A stretch of 64,000 bases of DNA from JAIESQ01 sp964495375 (GCA_964495375.1 CAZBWM010000016.1:31776-95775); one strand, 5' to 3'. Counted from the first letter of the stretch, positions 49,834 through 59,187 are shown. Notes: generated from the sequence alone by a model not told the origin. A program made the numbers and translations.

Positions 49834-51732
49834 TCACGGCAGCGGAACGAGCGCCTGCAACAACGCGCGCCCCGAGGTTTTCTCGCTATGGTGGCGGCGC
49901 TCGCCCGGTTTGGCGGCCCCTTTTTTCTTGTCACCCTCGGCTTTGGCGTTGGCGTCTTCGTCAACCTTGTGGGCATCTTCTTCGGGGCTCGTGGCCGTGA
50001 AGAAGCCGACCAGCATTTCTTCCCAGGTCTGCTCGCCAAACTTCACGGTCTGCGTGGGATCAGGGTTGAACGGATTGCTGGCCGAGTTATCAAAGTGCCC
50101 TGTGCAGTGGATACGCGAACCCTTGGGGACGAACTTGGGCTCGACGAGGTCGTAGCGCAATTGCCAGTTGAAATCGTAGTGCGGTACGTCCAACAGGATC
50201 TCGCGCGTGCCATCGGGATACTCGACTTCGAAACGGAAATCCTTGCCGCGCAGATGCATGTGCGGGAAGTAGTTCAGCAGCAGCAAGTCGTGCTTGACCT
50301 TGAACCTCGCGCGAATTTCATGATTGTCGGCGCCTGGCGGAATGTTGATCGCCAACTGCGGCGCCATCAGGCTTTGCGCCTTGCGTTTCACCTTGGCGGG
50401 GTCTGCCCACACCAGGCCGATATAGCTGCGGTCCTTCGCCGGCTTGCCGTTGGGGGTGTAATGCATCTGAAAGCTGATGCGTGAGCCGGCCGGTACCGGA
50501 ATGGCTGTTCCCTCGGGGAATGACCACGGCGGCGTGCCGGGGGCGTAGACTGCCACCAGACGAGTACCGAACGAAATTTGGCTATCGCCCGACCCCGGGG
50601 GAGAAATCCAGCAGACAATATGGTGCACCACCGAGCGATTGTCGGGCCGTGCTTCGGCCACCTGCAGCCACTTGTCTTCAGTCACTTGCAGATCGGCCGA
50701 GTAGACCTGGTAGTCGACCACTCCTTCGGCTGGAACGTCGAATGGCTCCTCGCTCATATACACGATCTGGTCGGGCTTGATCCGCCAGCCGTCGACGAAC
50801 TCGCGCGCCGGCGGCAGGTCGCTGGCGCTACCCTCCGGGCAGCCGTTGGCGACCCAGGTGTAAATTGTCTGCTTCTCCTCGTCGCTTAACCGGCAATCGT
50901 TGGTGAACTTTCCGTACTCAGGGTTGGCGAACCAGGGCGGCATCCGACCTTCTTCGACCACTTCGCAAATCATGGGAGCCCAGCCCACCACTTCTTCGTA
51001 GCTGGTCAGCGGGAAGGGGGCGATCTCCCCCGCGCGATGGCATTCCTGGCAGCGAGCCTGCAGAATGCTGGCGATGTGTTTGGTATAGGTGATGTCGCCG
51101 GTCGGCGCCACCTTTGTCGCGCGACCGATTAAGCAGCCTGGCGCCACAGTCTCAGGCGTAGTGACCGGTTTGCCAGCCAACAGTTCGTCGATCGCGACGG
51201 CCAGATCCTTGCGGCCAACCTGCGGTCGTTGGAAGCCAACGCCGAATTGATCGTCGATTCGTCCGCGATACTGCACCACCCCTTCGCCGTCGAGCACGAA
51301 CACCTCGGGCGTGCGCTCGGCGCCAAAGCGATCGGCGATCGAGCTGTCGGCGTCTTTCAAGATCGGAAACTTGATGCCATTGCGCTCCGCGAACGCGCCA
51401 ATCTTGGTCACCGAGTCTTGCACATTGGCGTTGATCGCCACGAACTCGACACCCCGCTCGGAGTACTCGCCGGCCAGCTCTTGCAAACGTGGCGCATAGA
51501 GCTTCACCAGAGGGCAATCGGTCCCCAGAAACGCGACCACGAGCAATTTCTGGTCGGTCAGTTCGTCAAGCGAGTGCTGAAGCCCGCGAAAATCTCGTAG
51601 CACGAAACTATCGATCTTACGACCGATGCGACTCGCCTCGGCCCCTTCGAGGCCTGGCAACCACGAACCAAGCACGACCAACGCCGCCACACATCCTGCC
51701 AGCCGACGCGACCGACCAAGTGCGAATTGCAT
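49834..51732 (-). CDS. Redoxin/cytochrome c/copper-monooxygenase-like fusion protein
   Basis: About 632 aa. Signal peptide about 1-33. A redoxin (AhpC/TSA-like) domain at 35-190 has one Cys in FLGTDCPLVK (Cys73), not a CxxC pair. A c-type heme site follows (RCQECHRAGE: C228, C231, H232). The C-terminal half (about 330-590) resembles copper type II ascorbate-dependent monooxygenases, with HHIVCW (H370, H371), FQMHY (H424) and HMHLRG (H491, H493). The tail is charged and low-complexity. The ATG at 51732 is preferred because the residues upstream do not extend the signal peptide. Periplasmic redox role inferred. Confidence 0.87.
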   Translation of the reverse strand: MQFALGRSRRLAGCVAALVVLGSWLPGLEGAEASRIGRKIDSFVLRDFRGLQHSLDELTDQKLLVVAFLGTDCPLVKLYAPRLQELAGEYSERGVEFVAINANVQDSVTKIGAFAERNGIKFPILKDADSSIADRFGAERTPEVFVLDGEGVVQYRGRIDDQFGVGFQRPQVGRKDLAVAIDELLAGKPVTTPETVAPGCLIGRATKVAPTGDITYTKHIASILQARCQECHRAGEIAPFPLTSYEEVVGWAPMICEVVEEGRMPPWFANPEYGKFTNDCRLSDEEKQTIYTWVANGCPEGSASDLPPAREFVDGWRIKPDQIVYMSEEPFDVPAEGVVDYQVYSADLQVTEDKWLQVAEARPDNRSVVHHIVCWISPPGSGDSQISFGTRLVAVYAPGTPPWSFPEGTAIPVPAGSRISFQMHYTPNGKPAKDRSYIGLVWADPAKVKRKAQSLMAPQLAINIPPGADNHEIRARFKVKHDLLLLNYFPHMHLRGKDFRFEVEYPDGTREILLDVPHYDFNWQLRYDLVEPKFVPKGSRIHCTGHFDNSASNPFNPDPTQTVKFGEQTWEEMLVGFFTATSPEEDAHKVDEDANAKAEGDKKKGAAKPGERRHHSEKTSGRALLQALVPLP

Positions 51733-52171
51733 ACGACCGAAACCCTTATCCGTGCTAGCGATGGGGCCTGCCATTGGGGAGGGCCCGAGATGAATTTCGA
51801 AGTCCGACGAGTGCCGCGGCTCTGTTGTTCCGCGACCACTTCACTGCGCCTTTTCCTGCGCCACTTCTCTGTGCCAGCCGTGGGTCGCATCCAGTTGTAC
51901 CCACACTCAGGTGATTAGCAACCAAATTGTTATTCGGCCAACCTACTAAAATGGGGACAGCGCGAGCGGTGAGTCTTTCCGACTTACTACTTTCGAGGGG
52001 GGGCGGCTGGGGGGCTGGCCAAAGATCTAACGCGTCAGGGAACATGGCCAAACCGGGCGACCATTCCGCGAGGCGTTAGGCGACGAGGCTGAGCATCCCT
52101 TACAATTGCCCCGCATCACGATCGGCCGGTCGCGGGCGCGACGCGGCCGCCAGGTTGAAACTCGGGGCCAC
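51733..52171. other. Divergent intergenic region (redoxin fusion / dprA)
   Basis: 439 bases. The middle is AT-richer, with TTGTTA (51927-51932) and TAAAAT (51947-51952) only 14 bases apart, so a poor promoter. TACAAT at 52101-52106 lies 65 bases before the dprA ATG and may be its -10; the same tacaattgc word precedes holA. No gene. Confidence 0.45.
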
Positions 52172-53347
52172 ATGAACGAATTTCCTTCGCCACCGCCCGC
52201 GTCCTCTTCTGCATCATCCCCGTCGCTCGAAGCCTCGTCGCCCGACGACCGTGAGCTTATCGAGCGCGTGCGGCTGGCTTTGGTTCCCGGCATCGGTCCG
52301 CGACTGGCACAAGCCTTGTTGACGCGGTTTGGATCGGCCACCGCTATCTTCTCCGCCTCGCGCGACGAGCTTTGCCTGGTCGAAGGGATCGGCGCGAAAC
52401 TGAGCGTCGCGATTCAGACCGGCCGCCGCGAGATCGATGCGTTGGAAGAAGTCGAGCTCGCCCGTCGTAGCGGTATCACGCTGCTGGCCCGCGAGCGGCC
52501 GCAGTACCCGCACACGCTGCTGGAAATCTTCGATCCGCCGAGCGTGCTCTACGTGCGCGGCGACTTGCTCCCGGAAGACTCGCTGGCGATTGCGATCGTC
52601 GGCTCCCGGCACGCCACGCAATATGGGCTGCAACTCGCCGAACGTTTCGCGGCCAGTCTCGCTCGTGCGGGCTTCACCATTGTCAGCGGACTTGCGCGCG
52701 GAATCGACGCTGCTGCGCATCGCGGGGCACTCGGGGCCGGCGGGCGCACGCTTGCAGTGCTGGGGAGCGGGCTATTGCAGATCTATCCCCCCGAGCATCG
52801 CGACCTGGCGGCCGACGTTGCCCGCGGCGGCGCGGTAATCAGCGAGTTACCGCTGCGCGTAAAACCGCTGGCTGGCACCTTTCCGCAGCGCAATCGGATC
52901 ATCAGCGGATTGTCACTCGGCGTGCTGGTCATTGAAGCTTCGGTGCAGTCGGGCGCGCTGATCACGGCTCGGCATGCCGGCGAGCAGGGGCGCGACGTAT
53001 TCGCCGTGCCAGGGCGCGTCGACAATCGACTGTCGCATGGTTGCCATCGATTGATTCGCGACGGGGCCAAGCTGGTCGAAACGCCCGACGACGTGCTCGA
53101 AGAGCTCGGTCCGCTGGCGACCCCCACCGCGACGCCCGATGGCCGCGTGGTGCATCACCCGGGCGAGCTGAAGCTCAACGAGTTGGAACGCAAGGTGCTC
53201 GATGCGGTAAGCGGTGGCCAATCGACCATCGACGAAGTGGTGCGCGCCTGCGAGCTGCCGACGCCGCAGGTCCTGGCAATCATTAGCGCCCTGGAAATCC
53301 GCCGCCTCATTCGCCGCCAAGGGGGTAACACCATCGCACGTGTGTGA
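52172..53347 (+). CDS. dprA: DNA-processing protein DprA
   Basis: 391 aa. After a Ser/Pro-rich N-terminus there is a helix-hairpin-helix segment (LVPGIGPRLAQALLTRFGSA), then the Rossmann-like DprA core: AIVGSRHATQYGLQLAERFA, VSGLARGIDAAAHRGAL, and GTFPQRNRIISGLSLGVLVIEAS. A C-terminal winged-helix (DprA_WH, LDAVSGGQSTIDEVVRACELP) completes it. DprA protects incoming single-stranded DNA and loads RecA during transformation. The start at 52172 avoids an Arg-rich upstream extension. It converges on the M48 gene with a ten-base gap. Confidence 0.96.
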   Translation: MNEFPSPPPASSSASSPSLEASSPDDRELIERVRLALVPGIGPRLAQALLTRFGSATAIFSASRDELCLVEGIGAKLSVAIQTGRREIDALEEVELARRSGITLLARERPQYPHTLLEIFDPPSVLYVRGDLLPEDSLAIAIVGSRHATQYGLQLAERFAASLARAGFTIVSGLARGIDAAAHRGALGAGGRTLAVLGSGLLQIYPPEHRDLAADVARGGAVISELPLRVKPLAGTFPQRNRIISGLSLGVLVIEASVQSGALITARHAGEQGRDVFAVPGRVDNRLSHGCHRLIRDGAKLVETPDDVLEELGPLATPTATPDGRVVHHPGELKLNELERKVLDAVSGGQSTIDEVVRACELPTPQVLAIISALEIRRLIRRQGGNTIARV

Positions 53348-53356
53348 GCCGGCGCG

Positions 53357-54592
53357 TCACTCGTCCGCCAGCGCCAGCCGCTCGGCAATCGGCGGGTGAC
53401 TGTGCAACAGCATCACTTCCCACCGCGGCGGGCTCGGGTCTCCCTTGTTCAAGCGTTCCAGTTTGCGGAATGCTGAGCGGTACGCGTCGCGCATGCCCGT
53501 GCGCACCAGCGCGTAGCGATCGCACTGCCGCTCGTGGCGCCGGCTGATCGCATTCTGCAAGGGGGCCAGCAGCAGAAAGAACGCCGTCAGCGCGAACATC
53601 AATAGCGGTAGCGCCGCCACCGGCAGGTTCGCGTAGTCGAACTGGCCATAGTTGGCCGTCACCCACCAGGCCAGCAGCCGATCGCAGAAATAGAACCCGG
53701 CCGCGCTGTAAAGCACGCCAGTCGCGAGCATCTTGGGGATGTGTCGGTGCACGTGATGTCCAATCTCGTGGGCGAAGATCACTTCCAATTCGTCGAGCGT
53801 AAAGTTGTCGAGCAGCGTGTCGCCGAGCATCACGCGGCGCGTGCGCCCTAACCCGGCGAGCATCGCATTGGCCTTCGTCGTTTCGTCGCTGAGTTTCAGC
53901 CGGTAAACCCCTTCGATCGACAGCCCGGTGCCAGCCGACAACCGGATCAATCGCTCGGAGAAGGCCGGTAGCTCGAGCCGATCGACCTTGTAGAACAAGG
54001 GCACCACGACCACCGGCACCAACTGGCTCATCAGCACGCTGACGACGAAAAACGCCGCCGCCGCGATCAGCCACCACCACGGGCCACTCAGCCAGATGAT
54101 CCAGAACAAACCGACGAACATCAGCAGCCCCACCGCCGCCGCCAACCCTAGCGAAAGAAAATGCCGCTTGAGCCAGCCCCCCAGCGACAGCGTACTGAAT
54201 CCGAAGCGGTGCTCAATCACATGCCCGTCGTAGAACGACAGCGGAAACGACACCAGCTCGTGACCGACCAGCGTCAGGAAGTACAGGACAATCAGCCGCA
54301 GCGTGTCGACAACAAGGAAACTGTCGAGCCAGCGCGTGAGCGGCACCGCCACCAGAAACGCCATCGTCCCCAGATACAACAGATCGAGTGCCTGATCTCC
54401 CAGCGTGGTCGCCAGCTCGACGCGAGCGTAACGGCGCGCCTGGTCGAGCTCTTCGGGGGTGCGCTCGGCAGGCAGGGCAGCGGCAGGCGCAGCGTCACTG
54501 ATCGCAGCCGCGTCTGGTCCGGGCGAAGTGCCACTGGGGCCACCCGTCGCCGACGCGTTCGGGGAGTTATCGACAGATTCTTCACCAGCCAT
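53357..54592 (-). CDS. M48-family metalloprotease (STE24/CAAX-like)
   Basis: 411 aa. A polar Ala/Pro-rich N-terminus (about 1-60) is followed by several membrane helices and the zinc motif HEIGHH (H275, E276, H279), with the third ligand probably the Glu of RRHERQCDRYAL. The order (membrane helices, YDGHVIEHRFGFS, LGRTRRVMLGDTLL, HEIGH, further helices) is that of STE24-type integral membrane proteases. These clip membrane or lipidated proteins; in bacteria the related HtpX does membrane quality control. Client unknown. Confidence 0.93.
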   Translation of the reverse strand: MAGEESVDNSPNASATGGPSGTSPGPDAAAISDAAPAAALPAERTPEELDQARRYARVELATTLGDQALDLLYLGTMAFLVAVPLTRWLDSFLVVDTLRLIVLYFLTLVGHELVSFPLSFYDGHVIEHRFGFSTLSLGGWLKRHFLSLGLAAAVGLLMFVGLFWIIWLSGPWWWLIAAAAFFVVSVLMSQLVPVVVVPLFYKVDRLELPAFSERLIRLSAGTGLSIEGVYRLKLSDETTKANAMLAGLGRTRRVMLGDTLLDNFTLDELEVIFAHEIGHHVHRHIPKMLATGVLYSAAGFYFCDRLLAWWVTANYGQFDYANLPVAALPLLMFALTAFFLLLAPLQNAISRRHERQCDRYALVRTGMRDAYRSAFRKLERLNKGDPSPPRWEVMLLHSHPPIAERLALADE

Positions 54593-54769
54593 GCCGTCGC
54601 GTCCGCGGGTATTCGGGTATCGACCATCGCTCCGCGCAACGTCTGCGCCGTGCGATCACGCTGCTGCCAACTCCATGATAGGCCCTGTCGGCCGGCAGGC
54701 GGAGAGCGCGACGGCTGATTTGGCCGATCGAATTGCGACCTGACCGCTCGCCAGACGCCCACGCGGCCT

Positions 54770-54775
54770 TACAAT
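54770..54775 (+). promoter_or_regulatory. Candidate -10 element (TACAAT) for a possibly leaderless holA transcript
   Basis: TACAAT ends seven bases before the ATG at 54783. No Shine-Dalgarno is visible in the intervening tgctcgc. The same tacaattgc word occurs upstream of dprA at 52101. Confidence 0.4.
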
Positions 54776-54782
54776 TGCTCGC

Positions 54783-55847
54783 ATGGTTGGCGCCCTGCAC
54801 GCTCTCGATTTTCTTTCCGACACGCCCGACGTGGCCAAGACGTCGGCGATTGTTGTGGTTGGCGACGAGCCATTCCTCGCGCGGCAAGTCGCGCTGCGGC
54901 TCCGCCAGGTCGTGCTCTCGGGCGGAGACGCCGAATTCTCGCTGGCCACCTTCGACGGTCGCGAAGCCGAGCTCAGCGAGGTCTTCGACGAGCTACAAAC
55001 CGTGGCCCTCTTCGGCGGCGGGCGGCGACTCGTGATCGTCGAATCAGCCGACGACTTCGTCACGCGCAATCGCACGGCGCTCGAAGATTTCGTCGAACGC
55101 CCCCATGCCACGGGCGTGCTCGTCCTGTGCGTGCGCGCGATGCCCAGCAACACTCGGCTTTACAAGGCCATGCAGCGCGTGGGCCTGATCGTCGAAGCCA
55201 GCGTACCGGCCGCGCCGCGTTTAAAGAAGTGGCTCGGAGTCTGGGCCCAACAATCGCACGGCAAGTTGCTCGACTCGGCGGCGGCCGATCTGCTGCTGGA
55301 ACTGATCGGCCCCGAGTTGGGCCTATTGGATCAAGAGCTGGCGAAGCTCGCCGCGTCGCTGGGGGAAGAACAAAGCATCTCGGCCGATTTGGTGGCCGAT
55401 CTCGTCGGTGGCTGGCGAGCCAAAACCACCTGGGACATGCTCGATACCGCTACGGCCGGCGACGCGGCCAGCGCCATCGGCCAGCTCGATCGGCTATTGC
55501 TGGGGGGTGAAAACCCGATCGGGCTGCTCGCACAAATCGGTTCGAGCCTGCGGCGCTTCGCAGCCGCCACGCGCTTGGTCAATGAAGCCGAACAGCGCGG
55601 CCGCCGCGCGAACCTGCGCTCCGCTCTCGAAGAGGCTGGCTTCAAATCGTTTCTGCTCGGAAAGGCTGAAGGGCAGTTGCGGCAGATCGGCCGCCAGCGC
55701 GGCGAGCAACTCTATCGTCAGTTGCTCGAAGCCGACCTGGCCCTCAAGGGTGCTAGCGCCGCGCCGCCGCGGCTGGTGCTCGAACAACTGATCGTCCGGC
55801 TGTCGAAGCAGGCCGCCCCGGTGAAAACTCCAGCGCGACCAGCTTAG
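54783..55847 (+). CDS. holA: DNA polymerase III subunit delta
   Basis: 354 aa, standard for HolA. It shows the family pattern: VVVGDEPFLARQVALRLRQ, ATFDGREAELSEVFDELQTVALFGGGRRLVIV, then the helical lid and C-terminal collar (LLDQELAKLAASLG, TTWDMLDTATAGDAASAIGQLDRLLLGGENPIGLLAQIGSSLRRF). Delta opens the sliding clamp within the clamp loader. Short Val/Ala/Pro tail after LSKQ. It diverges from the M48 gene (190 bases between). Confidence 0.93.
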   Translation: MVGALHALDFLSDTPDVAKTSAIVVVGDEPFLARQVALRLRQVVLSGGDAEFSLATFDGREAELSEVFDELQTVALFGGGRRLVIVESADDFVTRNRTALEDFVERPHATGVLVLCVRAMPSNTRLYKAMQRVGLIVEASVPAAPRLKKWLGVWAQQSHGKLLDSAAADLLLELIGPELGLLDQELAKLAASLGEEQSISADLVADLVGGWRAKTTWDMLDTATAGDAASAIGQLDRLLLGGENPIGLLAQIGSSLRRFAAATRLVNEAEQRGRRANLRSALEEAGFKSFLLGKAEGQLRQIGRQRGEQLYRQLLEADLALKGASAAPPRLVLEQLIVRLSKQAAPVKTPARPA

Positions 55848-56006
55848 CTGCCGCGCCAATTACCCCACTCGCCGGATTTCCTGGGCTCCTGCTAGCAACC
55901 CCCGGCATTCGCCTTGTTTTACCGGCGCGATTGGCTTATTCTCCGCCCCCCCCCGGTTCCGGGCACTCGTTTCTGATCTCCGGCTGGCCAGCAGCAGATT
56001 GCCTCG

Positions 56007-57425
56007 ATGTCAGCGCCTCCACAACCAATTCACTGTGGTGATTCCTTGCGACGTGCCGTCCACCATTGGATGGTTCAGGCTGCTATGGCCGCCGCGATCA
56101 CGCTCTGTTGCCTGGGCTGCGCCACAGGGCGACGCGACGCGGGCCTTCCCGAAGAAGCCGGCACGCAACGTGCTCGCGCGCTCGCCGAGCTCAGCGGCGC
56201 GTTTTCGGCGAGTAAAGAGCCTGACGGCAAGTTGCGATCGCCACGCGAAGGGAGCAAGCTCCCGTCGACGTCGACGATCGAAGAAATCGTCCCCAGCGAC
56301 ACGCGCTTGGGAAGCGTCACGCGCACTCTCCCCAAAGACGCCGAACTGGCCAAGCAGATGGCCGACGTGCTCGCCGAACTGCAATCGATCGGCGCCGTCG
56401 ACCCAGCCGCCCAAGAACGCCTGCTCGCAGACCTGCGGCAGACCGATCCGGCCCTCTGGCCGCAAGCCATCGCTTATGCGCGAGCGACCATCGAATACCA
56501 GCGCCAGACGCGGGGTGAGACGACAGCTCCGCAATCGACAGCGACTTCGCAACTCGCTTCACCCGCGCCATCGAGCACGACACTGAGCAAGTCGCCGAGG
56601 GCCACCCCCAGCGGCGTCCCGCAGGCAGCTCATACGGCTCCGTCGGCCGCGAGCACCACCAGCGGGTCGGTCGAGGCGGCCGTATTTCGGGCATCGGCCA
56701 CGGCGCCCGTCGCGGCGACCGTCATCCCCGCCACGGCGACGACGACCGCATCTGCGACATCGCCAGGTCCGACCTCGGGTCCTCCGCATATTCCGCCGCC
56801 ATCAACCCGGGCCGCTGAATTGGTGAACGTCGCTCAGGCGCCCACAGCAGGTCCGCCAACTGCGACTCCGCCGTTCGCCTCGCCTGCGATGCCCTCCGCC
56901 GTACCTGCCGGGCTTGATGCCGCGATCGCGGCGTTGGTTTCCGGCGATCAATCGCTGCCACAGTCGTCAAACAGCTCCGCGGCGGCGCAAACACTCGAGG
57001 CCGCGGCCGCCCGCCTGCGCGATGCCGGCCCTCTGGGGCTCGCCCATCTGGCGTTTTGCACCGAAGTCAACAGCTACGGCGTCTACAGGCCGTTCGAAAA
57101 GTTTGAATTCATCGCCGGGCAGGAGGTGCTGCTCTACGCCGAAGTGGACGGCTTCAAGGCAGAAGCCCAAAGCGACGGCTTTCGCACGACCCTTTCGAGC
57201 AACTATGAGATCGTCGATTCTAAAGGCACGACCATCGACACGCACGAGTTCGGTCTGACCGAAGAGGTCTGCCGCAATCGCCGCCGCGACTATTTCATTC
57301 GCTACCAGTTTCACTTGCCGCAGCAACTGACCCCCGGCGCTTACACGCTGCGGCTGAAGATGACCGACGCGCTGAGCCAGAAGACCGGCGAGGCAACGAT
57401 CGAGTTCTCGATCAAGCAGAAGTAG
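56007..57425 (+). CDS. Predicted lipoprotein with long low-complexity linker and C-terminal beta domain
   Basis: 472 aa. Signal with a lipobox CCLGC; predicted lipidated Cys38, then ATG. A helical region follows (about 110-170, KDAELAKQMADVLAELQSIG...). Residues about 175-330 are Ala/Pro/Ser/Thr-rich low complexity. The C-terminal 110 residues (LGLAHLAFCTEVNSYGVYRPF to EFSIKQK) form a probable Ig-like beta sandwich, containing DSKGTTIDTHEFGLTEEVC. The length and arrangement suggest an envelope lipoprotein whose beta domain stands off from the membrane. Function unknown. 159 bases downstream of holA. Confidence 0.8.
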   Translation: MSAPPQPIHCGDSLRRAVHHWMVQAAMAAAITLCCLGCATGRRDAGLPEEAGTQRARALAELSGAFSASKEPDGKLRSPREGSKLPSTSTIEEIVPSDTRLGSVTRTLPKDAELAKQMADVLAELQSIGAVDPAAQERLLADLRQTDPALWPQAIAYARATIEYQRQTRGETTAPQSTATSQLASPAPSSTTLSKSPRATPSGVPQAAHTAPSAASTTSGSVEAAVFRASATAPVAATVIPATATTTASATSPGPTSGPPHIPPPSTRAAELVNVAQAPTAGPPTATPPFASPAMPSAVPAGLDAAIAALVSGDQSLPQSSNSSAAAQTLEAAAARLRDAGPLGLAHLAFCTEVNSYGVYRPFEKFEFIAGQEVLLYAEVDGFKAEAQSDGFRTTLSSNYEIVDSKGTTIDTHEFGLTEEVCRNRRRDYFIRYQFHLPQQLTPGAYTLRLKMTDALSQKTGEATIEFSIKQK

Positions 57426-57483
57426 CGGTAGCGCGCCCGCAGAAGCCGCGTCGTGATTCGTGGCATGAGCCTCCAGCCCATCA

Positions 57484-57508
57484 AGCCACGGCCAGGATGG
57501 CTGTGCCA
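57484..57508. repeat. Imperfect palindrome with GCCACGGCCA/TGGCTGTGCC arms
   Basis: gccacggcca at 57485-57494 partly pairs with tggctgtgcc at 57498-57507, downstream of the lipoprotein gene. No T tract. It resembles short GCCACGG-type intergenic repeats and could serve as a weak terminator. Confidence 0.35.
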
Positions 57509-57562
57509 CGATGACTTCTAGTCGGCGCCTGACTGCACGGTTGATTTCGCAAACGTGCACCG

Positions 57563-58072
57563 TCAAGGAAGTATTGTCTCGACAAGCTGTCCGCCGCGCC
57601 AGTTCTCTCGTCGCAGCTCGCGCCCCGCGTCATCCCAGAAAATGGCCGTACCGTCGGCCCGACCGTGGCGATAGTCAACTTCGGCCTTGGGCTGGCCATT
57701 CTCATGCCAGAAGGTGAAGTGCCCATCTTTCTGTCCGTTGGCCCAGTTGCCAACCGAACGGGGCTTGCCTGACTCGTACCACACTTCGAGCTCCCCATGC
57801 TGGACGAGCTTGCCCTTGCTGGTTGCCACGACATGGCGCCGCAGTTTGAGCTGCCCGCCAGGCCAGTGCTCTTCTTCAATGCGGGCGGTTCCCTCCGGCG
57901 GGCCATCATCCGCAAAAGTCGCTGTCGCGGCGGCAGCGCCGTCGAGCATCCTCGATTCGCGTGAACAATCGCGGCAGCCGGCCAACAGCACAAGCGCCGG
58001 CATCGCAAAGATCGCGGCCCTCGGGCGAAGCAAGCGTGGTGTCTGGAACTGAGTCAACTTAATGCGATCCAT
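57563..58072 (-). CDS. MORN/YwqK-repeat lipoprotein
   Basis: 169 aa. A lipoprotein signal (ALVLLAGC, lipidated Cys33) is followed by MORN-like repeats of the YwqK type: HGELEVWYESGKPRSVGNWANGQ, DGHFTFWHENGQPKAEVDYRHG and DGTAIFWDDAGRELRRENWRGG. Homologues are often labelled as toxin-antitoxin YwqK antitoxins, but no toxin gene is adjacent, so I do not infer that role. The ATG at 58072 starts a coherent signal; the frame continues 14 codons upstream. Likely an envelope lipoprotein of unknown function. Confidence 0.82.
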   Translation of the reverse strand: MDRIKLTQFQTPRLLRPRAAIFAMPALVLLAGCRDCSRESRMLDGAAAATATFADDGPPEGTARIEEEHWPGGQLKLRRHVVATSKGKLVQHGELEVWYESGKPRSVGNWANGQKDGHFTFWHENGQPKAEVDYRHGRADGTAIFWDDAGRELRRENWRGGQLVETILP

Positions 58073-58226
58073 TGGTGAGCTGTCGCTTGAATTGGTTCCT
58101 GACCCCGTGCGCACCGGTGACGCCGCGTGGGGAGCAACCCTAGGCGCGACTTATTCCCTGGTCGATCCCCCTGCAAAAGCATAGGCTACGCCGAGATCGC
58201 AGATCACCCGAGCACGGACAATCGCT

Positions 58227-59033
58227 ATGACATCGCCGGACGACAATGCCCCCCAACCACTCGAACTTTCCGGCCGTGTGGCTCTCGTCACCGGTGGAGG
58301 GAGCGGCATCGGTCGCGCCACGGCCAGACTCTTGGCAGTTCGCGGCACCCGCGTGTTCGTCGGCGATCTCCATCCGAGTCCTGATAATGACGCCGAGTTC
58401 GCCCGGCTCGGCATTACGCAATTGCCCTGCGACGTTCGCCGCGCCGCCGACGTCGAGCGGCTGGTCAACGCGGCGATCGCGGCCGGCGGCGGCCTGCACA
58501 TCGTCGTCGCGAATGCCGGCATCAATTGTTCCGGCCAGGTTCCCGACATCAGCGAGGCGGCCTGGGACGATTGCCTAGACACAAATCTCAAGGGAGCGTT
58601 CTTGTGCGCCAAGATCGCGATCCCGCACCTGCGGGCAGCCGGCGGCGGGGCGATCGTCCACACGGCCAGCAACGCCGGCCTGCTGCCGCGATCGCACGAC
58701 CCTGTCTACTCGACGAGCAAAGGCGCCCTCGTGGCGTTCACCCGGGCGTTGGCGCTTGCCCACGCGCACGAGCGCATTCGGGTGAACGCGGTCTGCCCCG
58801 GCCCAGTGGCCGACACTGGTATGATGGCGACCGATCTCGCGGTCGCCGACGATGCCGACGCCGCGGCGGCGAGATTCATCGCGGCCAGCCCCCTGGCCAG
58901 GGCCTGGGGGCGGATGATCACGCCCGACGAAGTGGCGGCCGCGATCGCCTACCTGGTGAGCGATGCCGCGGCGATGGTCACCGGCACCATGCTGGCGATC
59001 GATGGCGGTAAAGCGCTCGGCGTGCCGCCCTAA
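58227..59033 (+). CDS. Short-chain dehydrogenase/reductase
   Basis: 268 aa. Cofactor motif TGGGSGIG (22-29), NAG (96-98), catalytic Ser148, Tyr161, Lys165. GDLHP after beta-2 (Asp47) indicates NAD(H) preference. PGPVADTGMM and the C-terminal GTMLAIDGGKALG fit classical SDRs. It shares about the family-typical pattern with the SDR at 47670 but is not a close duplicate. Divergent from the MORN gene. Substrate unknown. Confidence 0.93.
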   Translation: MTSPDDNAPQPLELSGRVALVTGGGSGIGRATARLLAVRGTRVFVGDLHPSPDNDAEFARLGITQLPCDVRRAADVERLVNAAIAAGGGLHIVVANAGINCSGQVPDISEAAWDDCLDTNLKGAFLCAKIAIPHLRAAGGGAIVHTASNAGLLPRSHDPVYSTSKGALVAFTRALALAHAHERIRVNAVCPGPVADTGMMATDLAVADDADAAAARFIAASPLARAWGRMITPDEVAAAIAYLVSDAAAMVTGTMLAIDGGKALGVPP

Positions 59034-59069
59034 TGAAAGGAGAATCGCACCGCGGCAGAGCAAACATTA

Positions 59070-59100
59070 TTTACGTTCGCTCGGCGCCAATTGCTAAAAT
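59070..59100 (+). promoter_or_regulatory. Candidate sigma-70 promoter before the GT-C/TPR gene
   Basis: TTTACG (59070-59075) and TAAAAT (59095-59100) with a 19-base spacer in an AT-rich patch, 87 bases before the GTG start at 59188. Spacing slightly long. Confidence 0.35.
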
Positions 59101-59187
59101 GATCGCGATTAGTCCACCATTCGCCTCCGATCACTCAATCCGCTTGGTTATTGTCTTCACGAATAGCTGCTGAGGTCTGGCATCAAC

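Noticed and set aside
57563..58072. Toxin-antitoxin module
   Set aside because: The YwqK-type repeats are often labelled antitoxin, but the protein is a lipoprotein and no toxin-sized partner lies beside it.
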